DNA of 64,000 nt, taken from NCBI GenBank assembly GCA_035771175.1, contig CM069612.1:25154987-25218986 (forward strand). The letters are read 5' to 3'. Below the pieces are notes generated by a model that had not been told where the DNA came from, did not search any database, and saw only the letters and a program-made list of their open reading frames with translations. The DNA comes from Paratinospora sagittata. Its lineage: Eukaryota > Streptophyta > Magnoliopsida > Ranunculales > Menispermaceae. The translations under genes and the position numbers were made by a program. This document shows, in pieces, positions 35,401-48,118 of this stretch (positions are counted from its first letter, which is position 1; each line of letters starts with the position of its first letter).

Positions 35401-36429
35401 TTTATAACAAATTGATTTAGTTAATTAACGTTTTATTTTATATAATAAATTCAGTTTAAAATAGTTGGAACTGATTAATTAGAAGATGAAAAATTCGAAA
35501 TATGATTGAGTTTTATCTTATTTGATTAAATACTTCTATTTGATTACGTACTTGTAATTCTATCTGACATCAAATCTCGAAATCTACCCAGATATCTACC
35601 TATTTTTTTCTCCCGAAGAATCAGAAGATATGTTATCACATATCCTATAGTACAACAAAAAGGAAGAATCAGAAGATTGGTTATCAAATATCCTATAATA
35701 CCAAAAACGGTTGGAATCCTCCGTTTTTATTTATCTTTAGTTACAGTCTACTCTCATTTTATTTTTAGTTCTAATTTTGTTTAATTTTATTTAGTTCATA
35801 TGTTTTATCCATATTTTGTGGGTTGATAGATTAAAGAACAGATTTTTAAGTTGATTTAAATTTTTTATTATCATTGATTTTAATATTTGTCAAATATATA
35901 ATTTTATAAATATGTCTACCTAAATTTTTTCAACAGTTTATAACATATTATTTTAGTTAATTAACGTTTTATTTTATATAATAAATTCAGTTTAAAATAG
36001 TTGGAACTGATCAATTAGAAGATGGAAAATCCGAAATATGATTGGGTTTTATCCTATTTGATTACGTACTTGTAATTCTATCTGACATCAAATCTCGAAA
36101 TCTACCCAGATATCAACCTATTTTTTCTCGGAAAGAATCAGAAGATAGGTTATCACATATCCTATAGTACAAAAAAACGAAAGAATCAGAAGATTGGTTA
36201 TCAAATATCCTATAATACAAAAAACGGTTGGAATCCTCCGTTTTTATTTATCTTTTGTTACAGTCTACTCTCATTTTATTTTTAGTTCTAATTTTGTTTA
36301 TTTATCCATATTTTGTGGGTTGATAGATTAAAGAACAGATTTTTAAGTTGATTTAAATTTTTTATTATCATTTATTTTAATATTTGTCAAATATATAATT
36401 TTATAAATATGTCTACCTAAATTTTTTCA
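32415..36429. repeat. Satellite-like tandem array, about eight units of 0.45-0.55 kb
   Basis: The landmark AGTTGGAA(A/C)TGAT recurs at 32421, 32894, 33843, 34379, 34928, 35463 and 35999; a further unit near 33340 has lost its start. Recent spacings are 535-549 bp. Each unit holds the same block order: TGATTGGGTTTTATCCTA, CTACCCAGATATCTACC, one or two GAAGAATCAGAAGATAGGTT copies, CGGTTGGAATCCTCCG, and a T-rich half ending in GTCTACCTAAATTTTTTCAA. Copies are highly similar with small indels. The array begins about 60 bases upstream of the STP TATA box. Units have no coding capacity. Confidence 0.92.
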
Positions 36430-37698
36430 AAATAAAATGGAGACTAAAAGTTACTAAAAAAGAAATAATAATAAAAGGAGGGGTTAAAGTTACCAAAAAA
36501 AAAAATCAAAAGTGGCTAAAAGTTACCAAAAAAAAGGGGCTGAAAATGGGAAAAAGAATAATTCTTTAAATAAGTGTTATATTTACTGACGTTACCTAAA
36601 AATTTGTTTAGCACTTTATTATCAAATTACCTATAAATATATTTTTTATACAAATTTATTTGACAGTTTTATATTAAAAAATAGTGGGTAATTTAAAAAT
36701 TTATGATAAAGGTACCACACAGTGAGTTAATGAGTTTTGACTTTATAAATAACGTAGATGTATTGATATAGAATTTGAATTATACTCTAAATTTTCTATT
36801 TGTTCTTTCATTTAATTTTTTTTATAAATAATACGGCTTAGTATGAAATACATAGTACATAAAAATAATAATTTATAAAATAATTAAACATTACTTAGAA
36901 TTGAAAGACTGTTTATGTATATGTTATAAATTTTATTTTATTTTTTCAAAATTATTTTGAAATTGAAGGTGCTAAAACTAAGGTACCAATGCACATATTC
37001 GTGCACCATAACCATTAAGTCATACAATACAACGCCTCCATACATCATCATATTGGCACTTCATGTATCTTTTTTCTTTTGAAATTAGATTTTTGTTAAT
37101 ATCATATATTAATTTGATTTTAATCCATTCTTAATCTTATATTTTTTAAAATATGTTGAAGACACGTTTTGTTTTAAGCCCCTTTCTATTTTAGTCCTCT
37201 ATTTAAACATACAAAATAGAACTTTTTTTTTTTGTTATGATAATAGAACTTAAATGTTGACTAATTTATTTAAACTTTAGCTATTATTTAATAATTAAAT
37301 AATAAATAATTAAAATAAAAACATTTGTGTATGGGCCCAACCAGAACCACAAAACTAAAATTCAAAGTCATGGCCCATATGAAACGGGGCACAAGGTTAT
37401 GTGAGGGCCCAAATATAAATGTTGTTGGGAGATCTCGAGCCCTTTTTATAAAGAGAGACCTTCCTAGAGACCGACCTAATCAAATGTTAATAATCCTTTG
37501 AAGACTCAGATTTTTGTGGATCGCCCAAGGCTCTTACTCATTCATTGATAACCTCTCTATTTATTTACACTAGTGTATAATGATCAAATCATGTAGGGCC
37601 TTTGATTTGGGCCGTATTGCCTTGCTTGATGGGACTCAGTGCTAAATTTTGTAGGCCTTATGATTGACATCTATTGTATTACTCAAACTTCACCCAAA
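36430..37698. other. Intergenic, AT-rich, no gene recognised
   Basis: Begins with repeated AAAAGTTAC(C/T)AAAAAA phrases next to the satellite, then AT-rich sequence. A GC-richer patch at 37330-37650 shows no family resemblance. Confidence 0.5.
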
Positions 37699-38103
37699 AC
37701 TTAAATTAGGGGTATAAGCAACCAGGTCAAACCGAACCGAACACAACCCGATGGGTTGGATTAGATTGATCTAGATATTTGAATTTAGTTGGATTCAAAA
37801 ATTCCAACCTGAGCGGCTTGGGCTGGGTCATGGATTGATACCCTTTGAACCAAACCCGAACCTAACATTAGGCGTGTTCATCAACCCGACTAATCTGACC
37901 TAACCGAACCTTTTGGGTTTGTTTGGGTCGGGTTAAATAGGTTGTTTGGGTTGGGTCACGGGTTGAGCCCTTTAAAACTCGATTAAACATACCCCAACCA
38001 AAGTAAGTGTTGAAACCTTAAAATATCTCCCTAGGCGTTATTTTTTTAAGATTTATATGTCTCTTATGATTCTTATCTAATACTATCTAATTTAGTTTAT
38101 AAC

Positions 38104-38160
<57 letters not shown>

Positions 38161-38874
38161 CACAGGGTTACTATACTATTAATATATACAATCTCAATCT
38201 ATGCGCTTCTATTTTGCAAATTATTATTACTATCTTTTCATATGTAATATTAACATACTATTCATTGCAAAATAACAGTGAAAAAAATTACTAACAAATC
38301 TAAACGATACATGAATAATTAAAGTTCTTATATCAATAAATTAGATGTCAAATATGAGGCTTAAGTTCAACCCGATCAAACCAACCCAACCCGAACTGTT
38401 TGGGTTGGGTTAGGTTTTGCTCCAACCTTACCCAACCCATGAACACCCCTACCTAACATTAACCTTTAAATCTCTTATCCCCTAAAACCACTAAATTGCG
38501 AAACTAACATAATCTTAAAGCTTCAAACCCAAATCACAATACTTTTGGCCTTCTATGTAAAACCTCTCAACCATTCCTCTTCTTTGATCCTTTTTTTTTT
38601 TATTTTTCTTCTTAGATTTTTTTTAATATTTTTTTCATCTAATGTTCAAGCCATCTTCATAAATAATATATATATATATATATATATATTCAAGTCCTCT
38701 CAACTCGAATGATCAACCTAACCCAACTTGAACTAATTTAGGTTGGGCTAGGTTGGGTAAAGGAGTTAGTTTGGTTTCAGTTGGGTTTATTTTTTTCAAT
38801 TCGAACTGTTTAGGTTAGGTTGAGTTTTGGCTTGAACTCGACCCAACCCAACCCGTTACACCCCGATCTTAAAA
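37699..38874. mobile_element. Older hAT-type MITE interrupted by a second one
   Basis: The element spans 37707-38866. The left end TAGGGGTATAAGC pairs with the reverse complement of the right end, TCGGGGTGTAACG. Imperfect 8-bp flanks are ACTTAAAT (37699-37706) and TCTTAAAA (38867-38874). The interior is AACCCAACCC/GGGTTGGGTT-rich. A 583-bp relative plus its TSD is nested inside it (37869-38459). Mismatched TIRs and TSD suggest it is older than its guest. Confidence 0.6.
37861..38459. mobile_element. hAT-type MITE nested in a related MITE, perfect 8-bp TSD
   Basis: The element spans 37869-38451 (583 bp), flanked by CCTAACAT at 37861-37868 and 38452-38459. Ends are TAGGCGTGTTCATC and, reverse-complemented, TAGGGGTGTTCATG. 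It has the same end class and GGGTTGGGTT-rich interior as the MITE at 1082-1578, and contains a (TA)n run of about 48 bases at 38106-38154. Confidence 0.85.
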
Positions 38875-38898
38875 CAAAGGTGGGTTGGCTAATCCCCA

Positions 38899-41800
38899 AA
38901 TAATGTAATACTCCAAAATTTTCATAAACTTATAAAATACATAACCAATAAATAAATAAGTAAAAATTAATATTTTCACCACCGTTACTATCTAAATGTC
39001 ACAAAATAAGAAAAATAATATAGTATAAATTTATTTTGAGTCCATGTCCATGATCAACTCCAAGGCCAAACCCAACATCAATTCTAAGAAAGTATAGTTG
39101 TTTTGAGCCCATGATCAAGCCCAAGCCCAAGCAAAATATTTAAAAGATTCTAAGCCCAAGTCAAAGAACAACACTATGTGTAAATTATTGGTGAAAAATT
39201 GGTCAAAAAGTAGAATACATGTGTAAGGCCATAATTTTTTATGAATTTTAAATTTTGTGGTTGTGATGTGTTGTAAACTAGTATAAATTGGTGTACTTGA
39301 CATTCATTCCAAACCATCCAAGTGAGAGTGAGAACTCAAGTGTAGAGAGTTCAAGTGAGAGCTAGAAATGTTTTAGCAAATATTGTGAGAGTTATAGTAT
39401 AGTTTGTAGTATAAAAGCTAGTAGTAATTGAATGATACATAGTATGCTCTGTACTTACCTTTTGTGGATCTTGTTCATAAAAAATGATCACCATTTACTA
39501 TTACTTTTATTGAGTGATATATTAGTAAGGTGTGATCATTATCCCAAATTTGTCCAAACACCTAATCCAAGTCAATACTTCAAAGGTGGAGATTTATACG
39601 TGGCGAGGAACCCGAACGACGGATTACGCGTGTTCAAGTGGGTGTGATCCTTGACTTTTTACTTTATTCTTATTTATTTCTAGCATGTTATATCTTATCT
39701 AGTTAGATGAGTGTGAGTAAATTACCTTCTTAAATTATTTACATGTTAGTCATTATTGTGATTCATGTATTATGTCTTTTCATAAAGTTATTATGCACTT
39801 TTTATTATATCTGATATTTACTTATACCATACCATTTATGCATGTACCTTAGTATATGAAATTCATGCGCCATACCATTACTTTGTTTAATTAGTAATTG
39901 ATTTAATTAGCCAGACACAGTCTTGTCCTAAGTACCTTTGAATAGTGAACGAGAGGCAACTTACTGCTCTAGAAAAGTGGTATTTAAGTGAGACAATTGT
40001 GACTCCACCACTCAGCCTGGAGACTAGTCTAGTTGATTTTATTGAGAACTATTCTTTTGGTACAGCCTTGGGATATAGTATTATTCACGTATACGATACT
40101 ATTCACATATATGAAATGATTATTATTGAATTATGACATGATATGAGTTGTTGAGTGTTATTCAGTAATAGTTTTATAACGGCATGATATGTTAATACGT
40201 TACATTAATAATGTTGGTATGTTAGTCATATTATTTGTCTCATTAAAGATATACTAAAATGATAACAATACATTGAAATGTGTCTTGGCCTAGCCTGGGG
40301 AGTTTCAAAAGGCCAAGGTTATGTGCTACAATGGCTGGTGAATCCCCCTAGGTGCTCTGTGGGAAGACTCCATTCGAGAGGAGTTTTGAGGGAAATGTGA
40401 TTCTCCTTGGGTGCTCCACATTCCAAATGGATGGTTAGCGACGACACTTAAAACAAATAAATGTTGCAACATAATGCATGTACTTGTTTGAATATCTAAT
40501 TGAATTTGATGTATTATGCTATTAATAAATAAGAGTTCAGGAATATTGTTTAAAGTGATCCACTGGGCATTAGTTCATCCATCTTTTTTTTCAAGAATTA
40601 ATAATGCAATGTAAGGAACAATTGTAGCGGGTGTTGTTGGCAGTTTAATTTTGATTTTACGTCATTGATATTTTACTTAGAAGAAAGAGTAATGGTTCCA
40701 ATAGGAGCTATATTAGTATTTTAGTATGTCAAGTGGTATGCTAGACTATGGTAATTAGTTTCTTTGTTATGTAATTATGTCAATACATGGTGGTCACATG
40801 TATGATTCGATACCATGTGAGTTATTAGATGATTATTAATAAATTTGTTTTTATTGATGAATTATGTCAATATTGAAAATAGATCTAGTCTTTTGATGTT
40901 TGCAGGGATAAGAATACCCAAACAATAAACATTTCTTGGTTGAATTAATGTATCTTAGTCTATGGCGAGTGTCACACCCTGCCCGGACGCGCCTAAACCT
41001 GCGGTACACTCACGGATGGGGCGCGCATTTGGAACAATAACAATGGTAACAATAGAGTGCGCAACTGAAATATATATCACACAGTATAAATCTGATTTCA
41101 TTTAATTCAGAATATTTTTGTGCATAAAATGGTCAAGGGAACAGACTCCCAAAAATCCCCAATGAATAACACAAAGGGTACAAAATGTGAGCCCCATAAC
41201 CTGCACCCAGTCCACCCTAATTTCCTGTGAAAGATTGAATAATAATAGAGTGAGCTTAACGCGCTCAGTGAGTAAATAGTTCGTGAGTATAACAATTAAT
41301 AAAGCATACTTCAATATCAAATATCTTAAATACACATGCGAGCATCATAATCAATCAATATGTATGTATTCATGACACCGTCTCGTACTGGTTTGATGAA
41401 CGTACATCGCCTGAGTTCACTTATAGGTGTCCTTCCTCGGGCGTAGCCAGGTTCTCACTATACGTCCCTCCTCAGGATCAATGCTCTGGATTCACGTACT
41501 GATGTCCCTCCTCGGGTGTAGTCGAGTTCTCATGTACGTCCCTCTCCAGAGAAATGTAATGAATAGCGAGCAATGCTCCTAACTATTCTATGAGTCATGA
41601 ACCATATACGTCCCTAGGTGGTGATATGTATGATGTCAATGCATGAACTGGTCTAGTCTACTGGTCTGGTCTTTTCTTGACATTTAGACTGACTTTGGCA
41701 ACGTCTAGTGACCCTTATCAGAGTCGGTATCACGACGTGCATGGTTAGGACATTCAGTATTACATGTATACGCTGATAGCTTTCAATAAGACCAACTAGA

Positions 41801-42757
41801 TCAGTCCCCAGTTGAGAAGTGAGACACTAGGTCTGCTTAAATAACCAATCGCCTAGAACAGCTCGCTGCCTCCCGTTCACTATTTAAAGTTACTGAGGAC
41901 AAGATCGAGTCTAGTTGAGTCAGATTGACCACAAATCCGGCATTATAACAGTATAATACGTGAATTCCAAGTGTACAGGCATAAATGCGACAGTATAAAC
42001 ATTATATGACATAATGTAGTGTAAATGAACAGTAGACATAATAATAATTGAATGTAAACTTTAATAAAAGTTATAAAACACGCAAACCTATGTTTCGTTC
42101 CCCACCTTCATATAAGAACTTTTTCTTTTTCAGATCTGGCGCTTTCCTCCGGACAGAACTTCGTTGTACTGTACTGAGAGTCTCGGACAGAGAGTTTCAA
42201 AAGACTAAAAACTCAATATGAGTGAAAATAGGAGGAAAAATCACAATTTGGAGTGAATTTGGTGTGAAAAATGAAGAGGGGAGGGTTGGTTTATATAGAG
42301 TTTTTGGCGCCTGGAAGTCCAGGCGGACTGCCTGGACTTTCAGGCATTTGCCATGTGCCATGTGTCATGTGCCATGTGCCATGTGCCATGTGTCTTGTGC
42401 CTGGACTTCCAGGCATGTGCCATGTGTCATGTGCCTGGATTTTCAGGCATGTGCTTTATCCTAAAAAAATTATTATTATTATTATTATTATTTTGTGAAA
42501 TACAGGGTATTACAGTGAGACCAAGGTAATTATATAGACATCCGGTCTCAGTTGAATTGAATTTGTAGGTGCAATAAGACTAGAGTTAGACAATGTCCTT
42601 AACTCGTATTCTCACTAATTTTAAAACATTTTTTTATTATAAAGGCATTGACCTAAGATGATGAACACTCACACGCCCCGGTTAGGTGATCTAAGTGAGT
42701 TGCACTCCATTATGGCACACGTGATTAGGTCTGAAAAAATTGGGGTGCAACAAACAA
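38899..42757 (+). mobile_element. Candidate solo LTR (gypsy type), host of a nested solo LTR
   Basis: Candidate ends are TGTAATACTCCAAAATTTTC at 38904 and TTGGGGTGCAACA at 42752, with 5-bp flanks AATAA (38899-38903) and AACAA (42753-42757), one mismatch. Without the nested element (40970-42519) it is about 2.3 kb. Inside are a TATA-like AGTATAAATTGG near 39281 followed by leader-like sequence, and diverged direct repeats around 40.27-40.45 kb (CTAGGTGCTC(T/C)...GGGAA). The interior has no protein domains. Ends and size suit a chromovirus (Tekay/Del-like) LTR, but the lineage is inferred from end sequences only. Confidence 0.6.
40965..42519 (-). mobile_element. Nested solo LTR, TGTCACACCC...GGGTATTACA
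   Basis: The element spans 40970-42514 (1,545 bp), flanked by GCGAG (40965-40969) and GTGAG (42515-42519). It carries the motif GTGAGCTTAACGCGCTCAGT near 41250 and two diverged tandem units with CCTCCTCGGG around 41.42-41.55 kb. Near its right end is a CATGTG(C/T) minisatellite with GCCTGGACTTCCAGGC palindromes, then an ATT run. Minus orientation is inferred from comparison with the 3' LTR at 56157. It lies inside the 38904-42752 LTR, so it is younger. Confidence 0.7.
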
Positions 42758-44063
42758 TGCCTTATAAATAGTCAAAGAAGGCAAATTTTGGTTTTTTTTT
42801 TTTTTTTTTGCCTCTACAAATGGATGAATAAATGGTTGTGCATTATATGCAATAAATCATATATGCGAAGAACTGATTTCTTTCTTTCTTTCTTTCTTTT
42901 TTTGGCAAGGTTGAACTGATTTCTTGTTATCTTCTTCCCATGAGCCCTATGTTATTATTTAGATTAATGATTAAGAAAATACAGGGCTGGTCCCGACTAT
43001 TTTAGGGGTTCGAGGCAAAGAACATAAAATAGGGCCTTTTATGTAATTAATAAATAAATATTTTTTATAACTGTCAAGAATACATTAAAAATTACAAAAT
43101 CAATACAACAAAAGTTATAAAATTAATACAATAAAACTACAAAATCAACATAAATAAAGAATTATATCAAATTTCACAAAAATATCAAATAATAACAAGT
43201 TTAAGAAACCACCGATTTACTATTCTGACAACTTCAACCTTGTTCTTGTTGATAAAATTATCGTACTTGATCTAAATACAAAATTATACAAAATCAGTAA
43301 CCAAAAAATATAATTAGAGATAGTGGCAGACGGATAGGGTAAAAAAAATATGATTGAATTGTAGTGTAGAAGTAGTTAAAAAAATAAAATAAATAAAAAC
43401 AAGTGGTTGGCGGACGGGGTAGAAAAGGAATCGGAAAAAGAACAAGAACAAGAATAAGAAAAAGAAGAACAAGAAGAAGTTGCAGGCTAGACAAGGCAGA
43501 AGAAGAAGAAGAAGAAGAGAGAGTCGTTGGTCATGGGATCGTCGTTGACGAATTTTTTTATTTGAAATCGCAATTCTCTCAACACTTTAGGGTTTTGAAT
43601 TGTGATAAGATTTACGGAATCACCATGGCTGAATTTTGTCGCCAGTCACGGGATTGTCGTTGCCAAATTTCTTATTTTAATTTTATTTATTATTGTAAAG
43701 CATGGTGAATATTCAATATAAATATTATTTTTTAAGTTCAACTATTTTTATAATAAGAAGGTTAAATTTTAAATTGAAAATATTTTATCTTTAAAATAAA
43801 ATTAAAATAAGATGTTGGACTAGTTACCAACTAATATGTTTAAAATAATTTTTATTAAAGTAAAGCTAAAAAAGTAGAGCTAAGTTTTTCTAGAGTTTCT
43901 CTAAAAAAAAAAAGTTTTTTTAGAGTTACCAATCACTACTTTTAGATTTAGATAAGATTTTTGGACATAAATAGTAAATAAAAAAATAATTTAATTAAAA
44001 AAGTTTAAAAATAAATTAAAATGATATTAAAAGATAAAAATATAGAAATATATATATATATAT
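42758..44063. other. Intergenic, low complexity, no gene recognised
   Basis: Contains TTTC runs, an AACAAGAA/GAAGAA-rich stretch (about 43430-43520) that creates Arg/Glu-rich open frames on both strands, and AT-rich sequence. I see nothing functional. Confidence 0.5.
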
Positions 44064-44437
44064 TGTTGTAAATATGTTGAATATCCAAATAGTACTTACA
44101 TATACTATACACATATTTCAAGCATATGATATTCAAGTGGTATATGTATACAAATAGTACTATATATATTCAAGCGGTACACGTATCTAAGTTGTATAAA
44201 TACGTATGTATACGTAACCCACATGAATCATGTGAGAGCATAGTTACCCATCATGTGAGTTGGTGATCTTTTGATGTAAATCTCCCCCTATAAATATGAG
44301 AGAGATCATAAAGAGAAGTTGTAAGAAATGGTGTAGAGAAAATGAAAAGAAAATGAATGAGAAGAGAAAATGGAGAATGGAAAGCCAGTTTAAAATTTCT
44401 AGCATTCTCTTTGATTAATTTAATTCAGTTTACAACA
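44064..44437 (+). repeat. Candidate copia 5' LTR (374 bp) without a visible partner
   Basis: Starts TGTTGTAAATATG and ends TTTACAACA, perfect 9-bp inverted termini. It contains TATAAATATGAGAG (44291-44304) and a leader-like tail. Just after it, TTATTAACACGAAGTCTCTG resembles the internal Met-tRNA primer site used by some plant copia lineages. No second copy was found in the window, so the 3' LTR is lost or too diverged. Confidence 0.55.
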
Positions 44438-46906
44438 AGTTATTAACACGAAGTCTCTGCTCAATCAAGGAGCTCAATTATAAAAGGTGTATTGAGGTAA
44501 AATTTCATGAATTTTTTATCATGTTCATTTATTTAATGTATTTCCAGTTACACTGCAGTTTTTATTTTGATTTTGATTCCATGGCCTGAAGCTATGCAAA
44601 GAAATTCATATAGCATGAAGCTATATTGATATTTTGTTTACGTAACCTGAAGTTATGTAAAAGAATTTATAGTTTAAAGCTATATATTAAGAAATAATTT
44701 TCTAGTCAAGAACTATATTTTTTATTTATTTATTTATTTCTCCAACATTTAACGTAACATATAATTTATATACTCTAACATCATTATAAATTTTTATGTG
44801 AAATCACATGAGTTTTATCTACGGAACCATATATTTGTGGATTTGTAAATTAGCCTGAAGTTAATATAATGTATTAACAATAGCATTTTATTTTATTATG
44901 ATGCATTTCTAACATTAACGTTGACACTAACATTTTATTTTATTGTGATGCATTATTATACTAAGCTTGGCCCTAACACTAACAGTGACACTAACTTTTT
45001 CTTTTATTATGATGCATTATTATACTAACTTTTTCTTTTATTGTTGAATAATTATTTATGATTAATTGATTATTTCAATTATTTAATTATTTTTGAAGAT
45101 TTAACATTTTGAACTATGGACAAGAAGACATAACCTGAAGTTTATAGACATCTCATGATAAAAACTCATAACCTTTTATTTAAAGGTTCATCACAATTAA
45201 TTGCACCTGAAGTTGCAATATTACAATCATACGGACCCGAAGTTCATTATAACCAAATGACTAATTGTACCTGATGTTGCAATGTTAAAGTTTTATAAGA
45301 TAAATTATATATTTGAAGAAGACATATTTGAGAAGATAAATTATCTCGGAAGTGTTCTTGAAGTAGCAATACAAAGACTGTTAAAATCTTCTCAAGAAAA
45401 TTTGTGATGAAAATCACTATGTTCATCCACTTAAATTTTATATCATTCCCTGAAGTAAATGCTACTTTAATAATCATGAATATGACCTATAACAAAGATC
45501 GTAATCATGGATGAGAAAATGAATATGACAAAGGCCATAATTAAAATTATTATGAGAACCATGATGGTTACAATTTGGAATATGGTTACAACCATATATT
45601 TGAAATAAATCTATTATGTTCCACCAAAAGTGGAGTAATCATATCGTAGCACAAGATACATGTTTATCTGTGTTTGCTTTAGGTGTGGAATGAAAAGAAT
45701 TTATGATGTACCTGTTGTATATCAAACATATAATTAATTTATCGTGCTTCAATAAAGAAAAAGATGTTGAATTGAAAATATATCCATAGCTCCAGAAGAG
45801 CGAATACGATGTTGTAAAAATGAAGCAAAATAATTACGTTTTACAGCGTGCCTGTAGATTCAGAAGATCTTAGTTGATTTTAAAGATATCAAAGGATAGA
45901 TATCAAATATTTAAAGAATATATTTATATTGCCTAATTGATTATTTGGAAATATTTAGAAAGGTTTATTACTTAAATTTTTGGCTTATTGAATTATGAGG
46001 TCAATTGAAAGGATATTGTGATCAGGAACTGAAAGTTCTGACACAATATATTTATTATATTTTAGCACAACTTGCCAAGTCTCTAGGACCTCAATGATAT
46101 TTAAAATAATGACATCATTTGGACAAGTTTCATTTGTTTATATGTTTACTTTATAACTAGTTGAAAAATTATATAATTGCGCAAATTTTTGAGATACTTT
46201 TAGAAAAATATTAGTATAAAATTAGATGATCACAATATGAAGTATATTCGTAACAGTATTGAAATTTTAATTATTTGAATGATTATCTAATGAAATTGAC
46301 AACTGCCAACAGATGGCCGACAATTAGAGAAACTCTAATCATTCAATTAGAAATAGTGCATTAAGGTAATAACTTTATAAACAACTTTAACCCTCACCAT
46401 TTTGCATCTCAAAGCAAAGGAGAGAAGTTCGTGTAGACAATCATGCAAAACCAATCTAATACCCGAGGAACGGAAGGTGACCACAAATCACATCCAGAAG
46501 ATGTGTTCGCCAGTAATGGATCCAATGGTGATGGATCCTCTAATATATTACTCTAATAGATAATCTGTATAATCATGGGGTAGAACGACGAATCTTAGAT
46601 GAAAGATGAAGACCGCTTATGGAAATCCGTGAGATATAAGCATGGTGTTGTACACAATAACAAACAAGCACATTAATGGTGCTTTGAGTCATGATCGGTA
46701 GCCTGATTATTAGGTTCATAGTACAATATGTATCCAAACAATATTTTACAGAGTATATATTCAACATTTTTTGGTACTGACTTTGGGGGTCTAGGTTGCC
46801 CATATTAGTTGTATATAAGTACGACTAAGTATGAGTCACAATTATGTAAATCCATATCAACATAAATAAATAAATTATTGATAAATAATAAGGAATACAT
46901 TGAGTT

Positions 46907-47708
46907 CTAGTGATTTGACTTGCCCCCAGAACTTGAACCTAGTTGGATCAAAAGTTGATCTCGCTCCTCACGAAGCACTGTGTTCTCCTCCAACACACGG
47001 TCAAAGGAATCTCCTAGATCAATACCTTCTTGTTGTAGGGTAAAGTTCTTTTGTCGTAACTCCGCAGTCTCTCGCTGCAAATCACTAGTCTTCTGATGAA
47101 GAACGACAGTCTCTTGCTTTAATCTCTCGTTCTCATCAGTTAAAGACTTCATCAAATATTCCGTAAATACTATTTTATTATCTCTATCATTAACTTGTTC
47201 GGCCAAGGTCTCTACCTCTTTTTCGAGATAGATAACCCTCTGTCTGAGTTGTGCCAAATTTTGAAACTCTAAGGAAATAGTATGGTATATAAAAGTTCCC
47301 TGGAAAATAGAAAAAATATATTTTAGTTCAAAAAATAATAATAAAATAAAATAATTACCTTAGAAAGATGGGTCAAAACTTTGAGCGAGCGTTCCTCCGA
47401 AGACAGAGACAAATATTTTTCCACCTTAGCTTCACGAATGCCAATAGTATGATCATCATAATTTAGCACAGTGAAACCAGGTGAAGATTTCATGTCATCT
47501 TCCTCTTTGGAATATTTGACTATATTGGTCTGACTAGAAGATCCGATCGCAGCAGAGGAAGAACCAACTTTAGGACCCCTACGAGGATGTTTTGCTCTGA
47601 GAGGTCGCAAAATCGATTTCTTTTCTTAGCTTGCTCTAAAGTAGAACCCGGTACAATAATGGTTGCCGACAAGTCGGTGTTGGGATTGGCACCAGGTAAC
47701 GAATCCAT
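46907..47708 (-). pseudogene. Coiled-coil protein gene of unknown family, two exons, one frameshift
   Basis: Exon 1 runs from the ATG at 47708 (MDSLPGANPNTDLSATIIV) to 47359 and exon 2 from 47299 to the stop at 46907. The 59-bp intron has GT/AG ends. One base is apparently missing near 47615, where the frame changes between EQAKK and RPLRAKHPRRGPK. The C-terminal part (LRQRVIYLEKEVETLAEQV through VLREERDQLLIQL) is a long heptad-like coiled coil with a Ser/Gly tail. Codon use and the intact intron look gene-like, not random. It lies antisense within the decayed copia region. I do not recognise the family; it may be a transposon-carried or captured host sequence. Confidence 0.5.
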
Positions 47709-48118
47709 TTTACTCTGACTATCACAAATTGTACTGTAGTAATATGCCCTTATTCTTTCACCGTTTAGTTTAAATAAAGAAATTGCAGAGACACAAATGC
47801 GGTTGCACATATAATACGTCAAGATTGATGACATTGACAATGGCGGAAATTATGCCGATACGACAATTGGTGTATATTTTGTTTGAAAAATTCGTCACCA
47901 ACAAATATAAAATTGGTGACACAACGACGTGTCACAAGTTATTAAAAGTATAACAATTATGATATGTTGTACAAAGAAAATAACAATGATTACTGTACGA
48001 AATGACATATTATACAAACTAAATTACTTTGATCATCAATCTTTTTGCTCAATATAGAGCAATTTTCTCACCATTAGGGGGAAAAATAGTCAATTCTAGA
48101 AGAATGGTGCGCAAAATT

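Noticed and set aside
42222..42498. Cys/His/Met-rich frames (CHVPCAMCHV-like)
   Set aside because: They are translations of the CATGTG minisatellite inside a solo LTR.
43403..43708. Arg/Glu-rich 101-residue frame
   Set aside because: Generated by AAGAAC/GAAGAA low-complexity DNA; no conserved domain.
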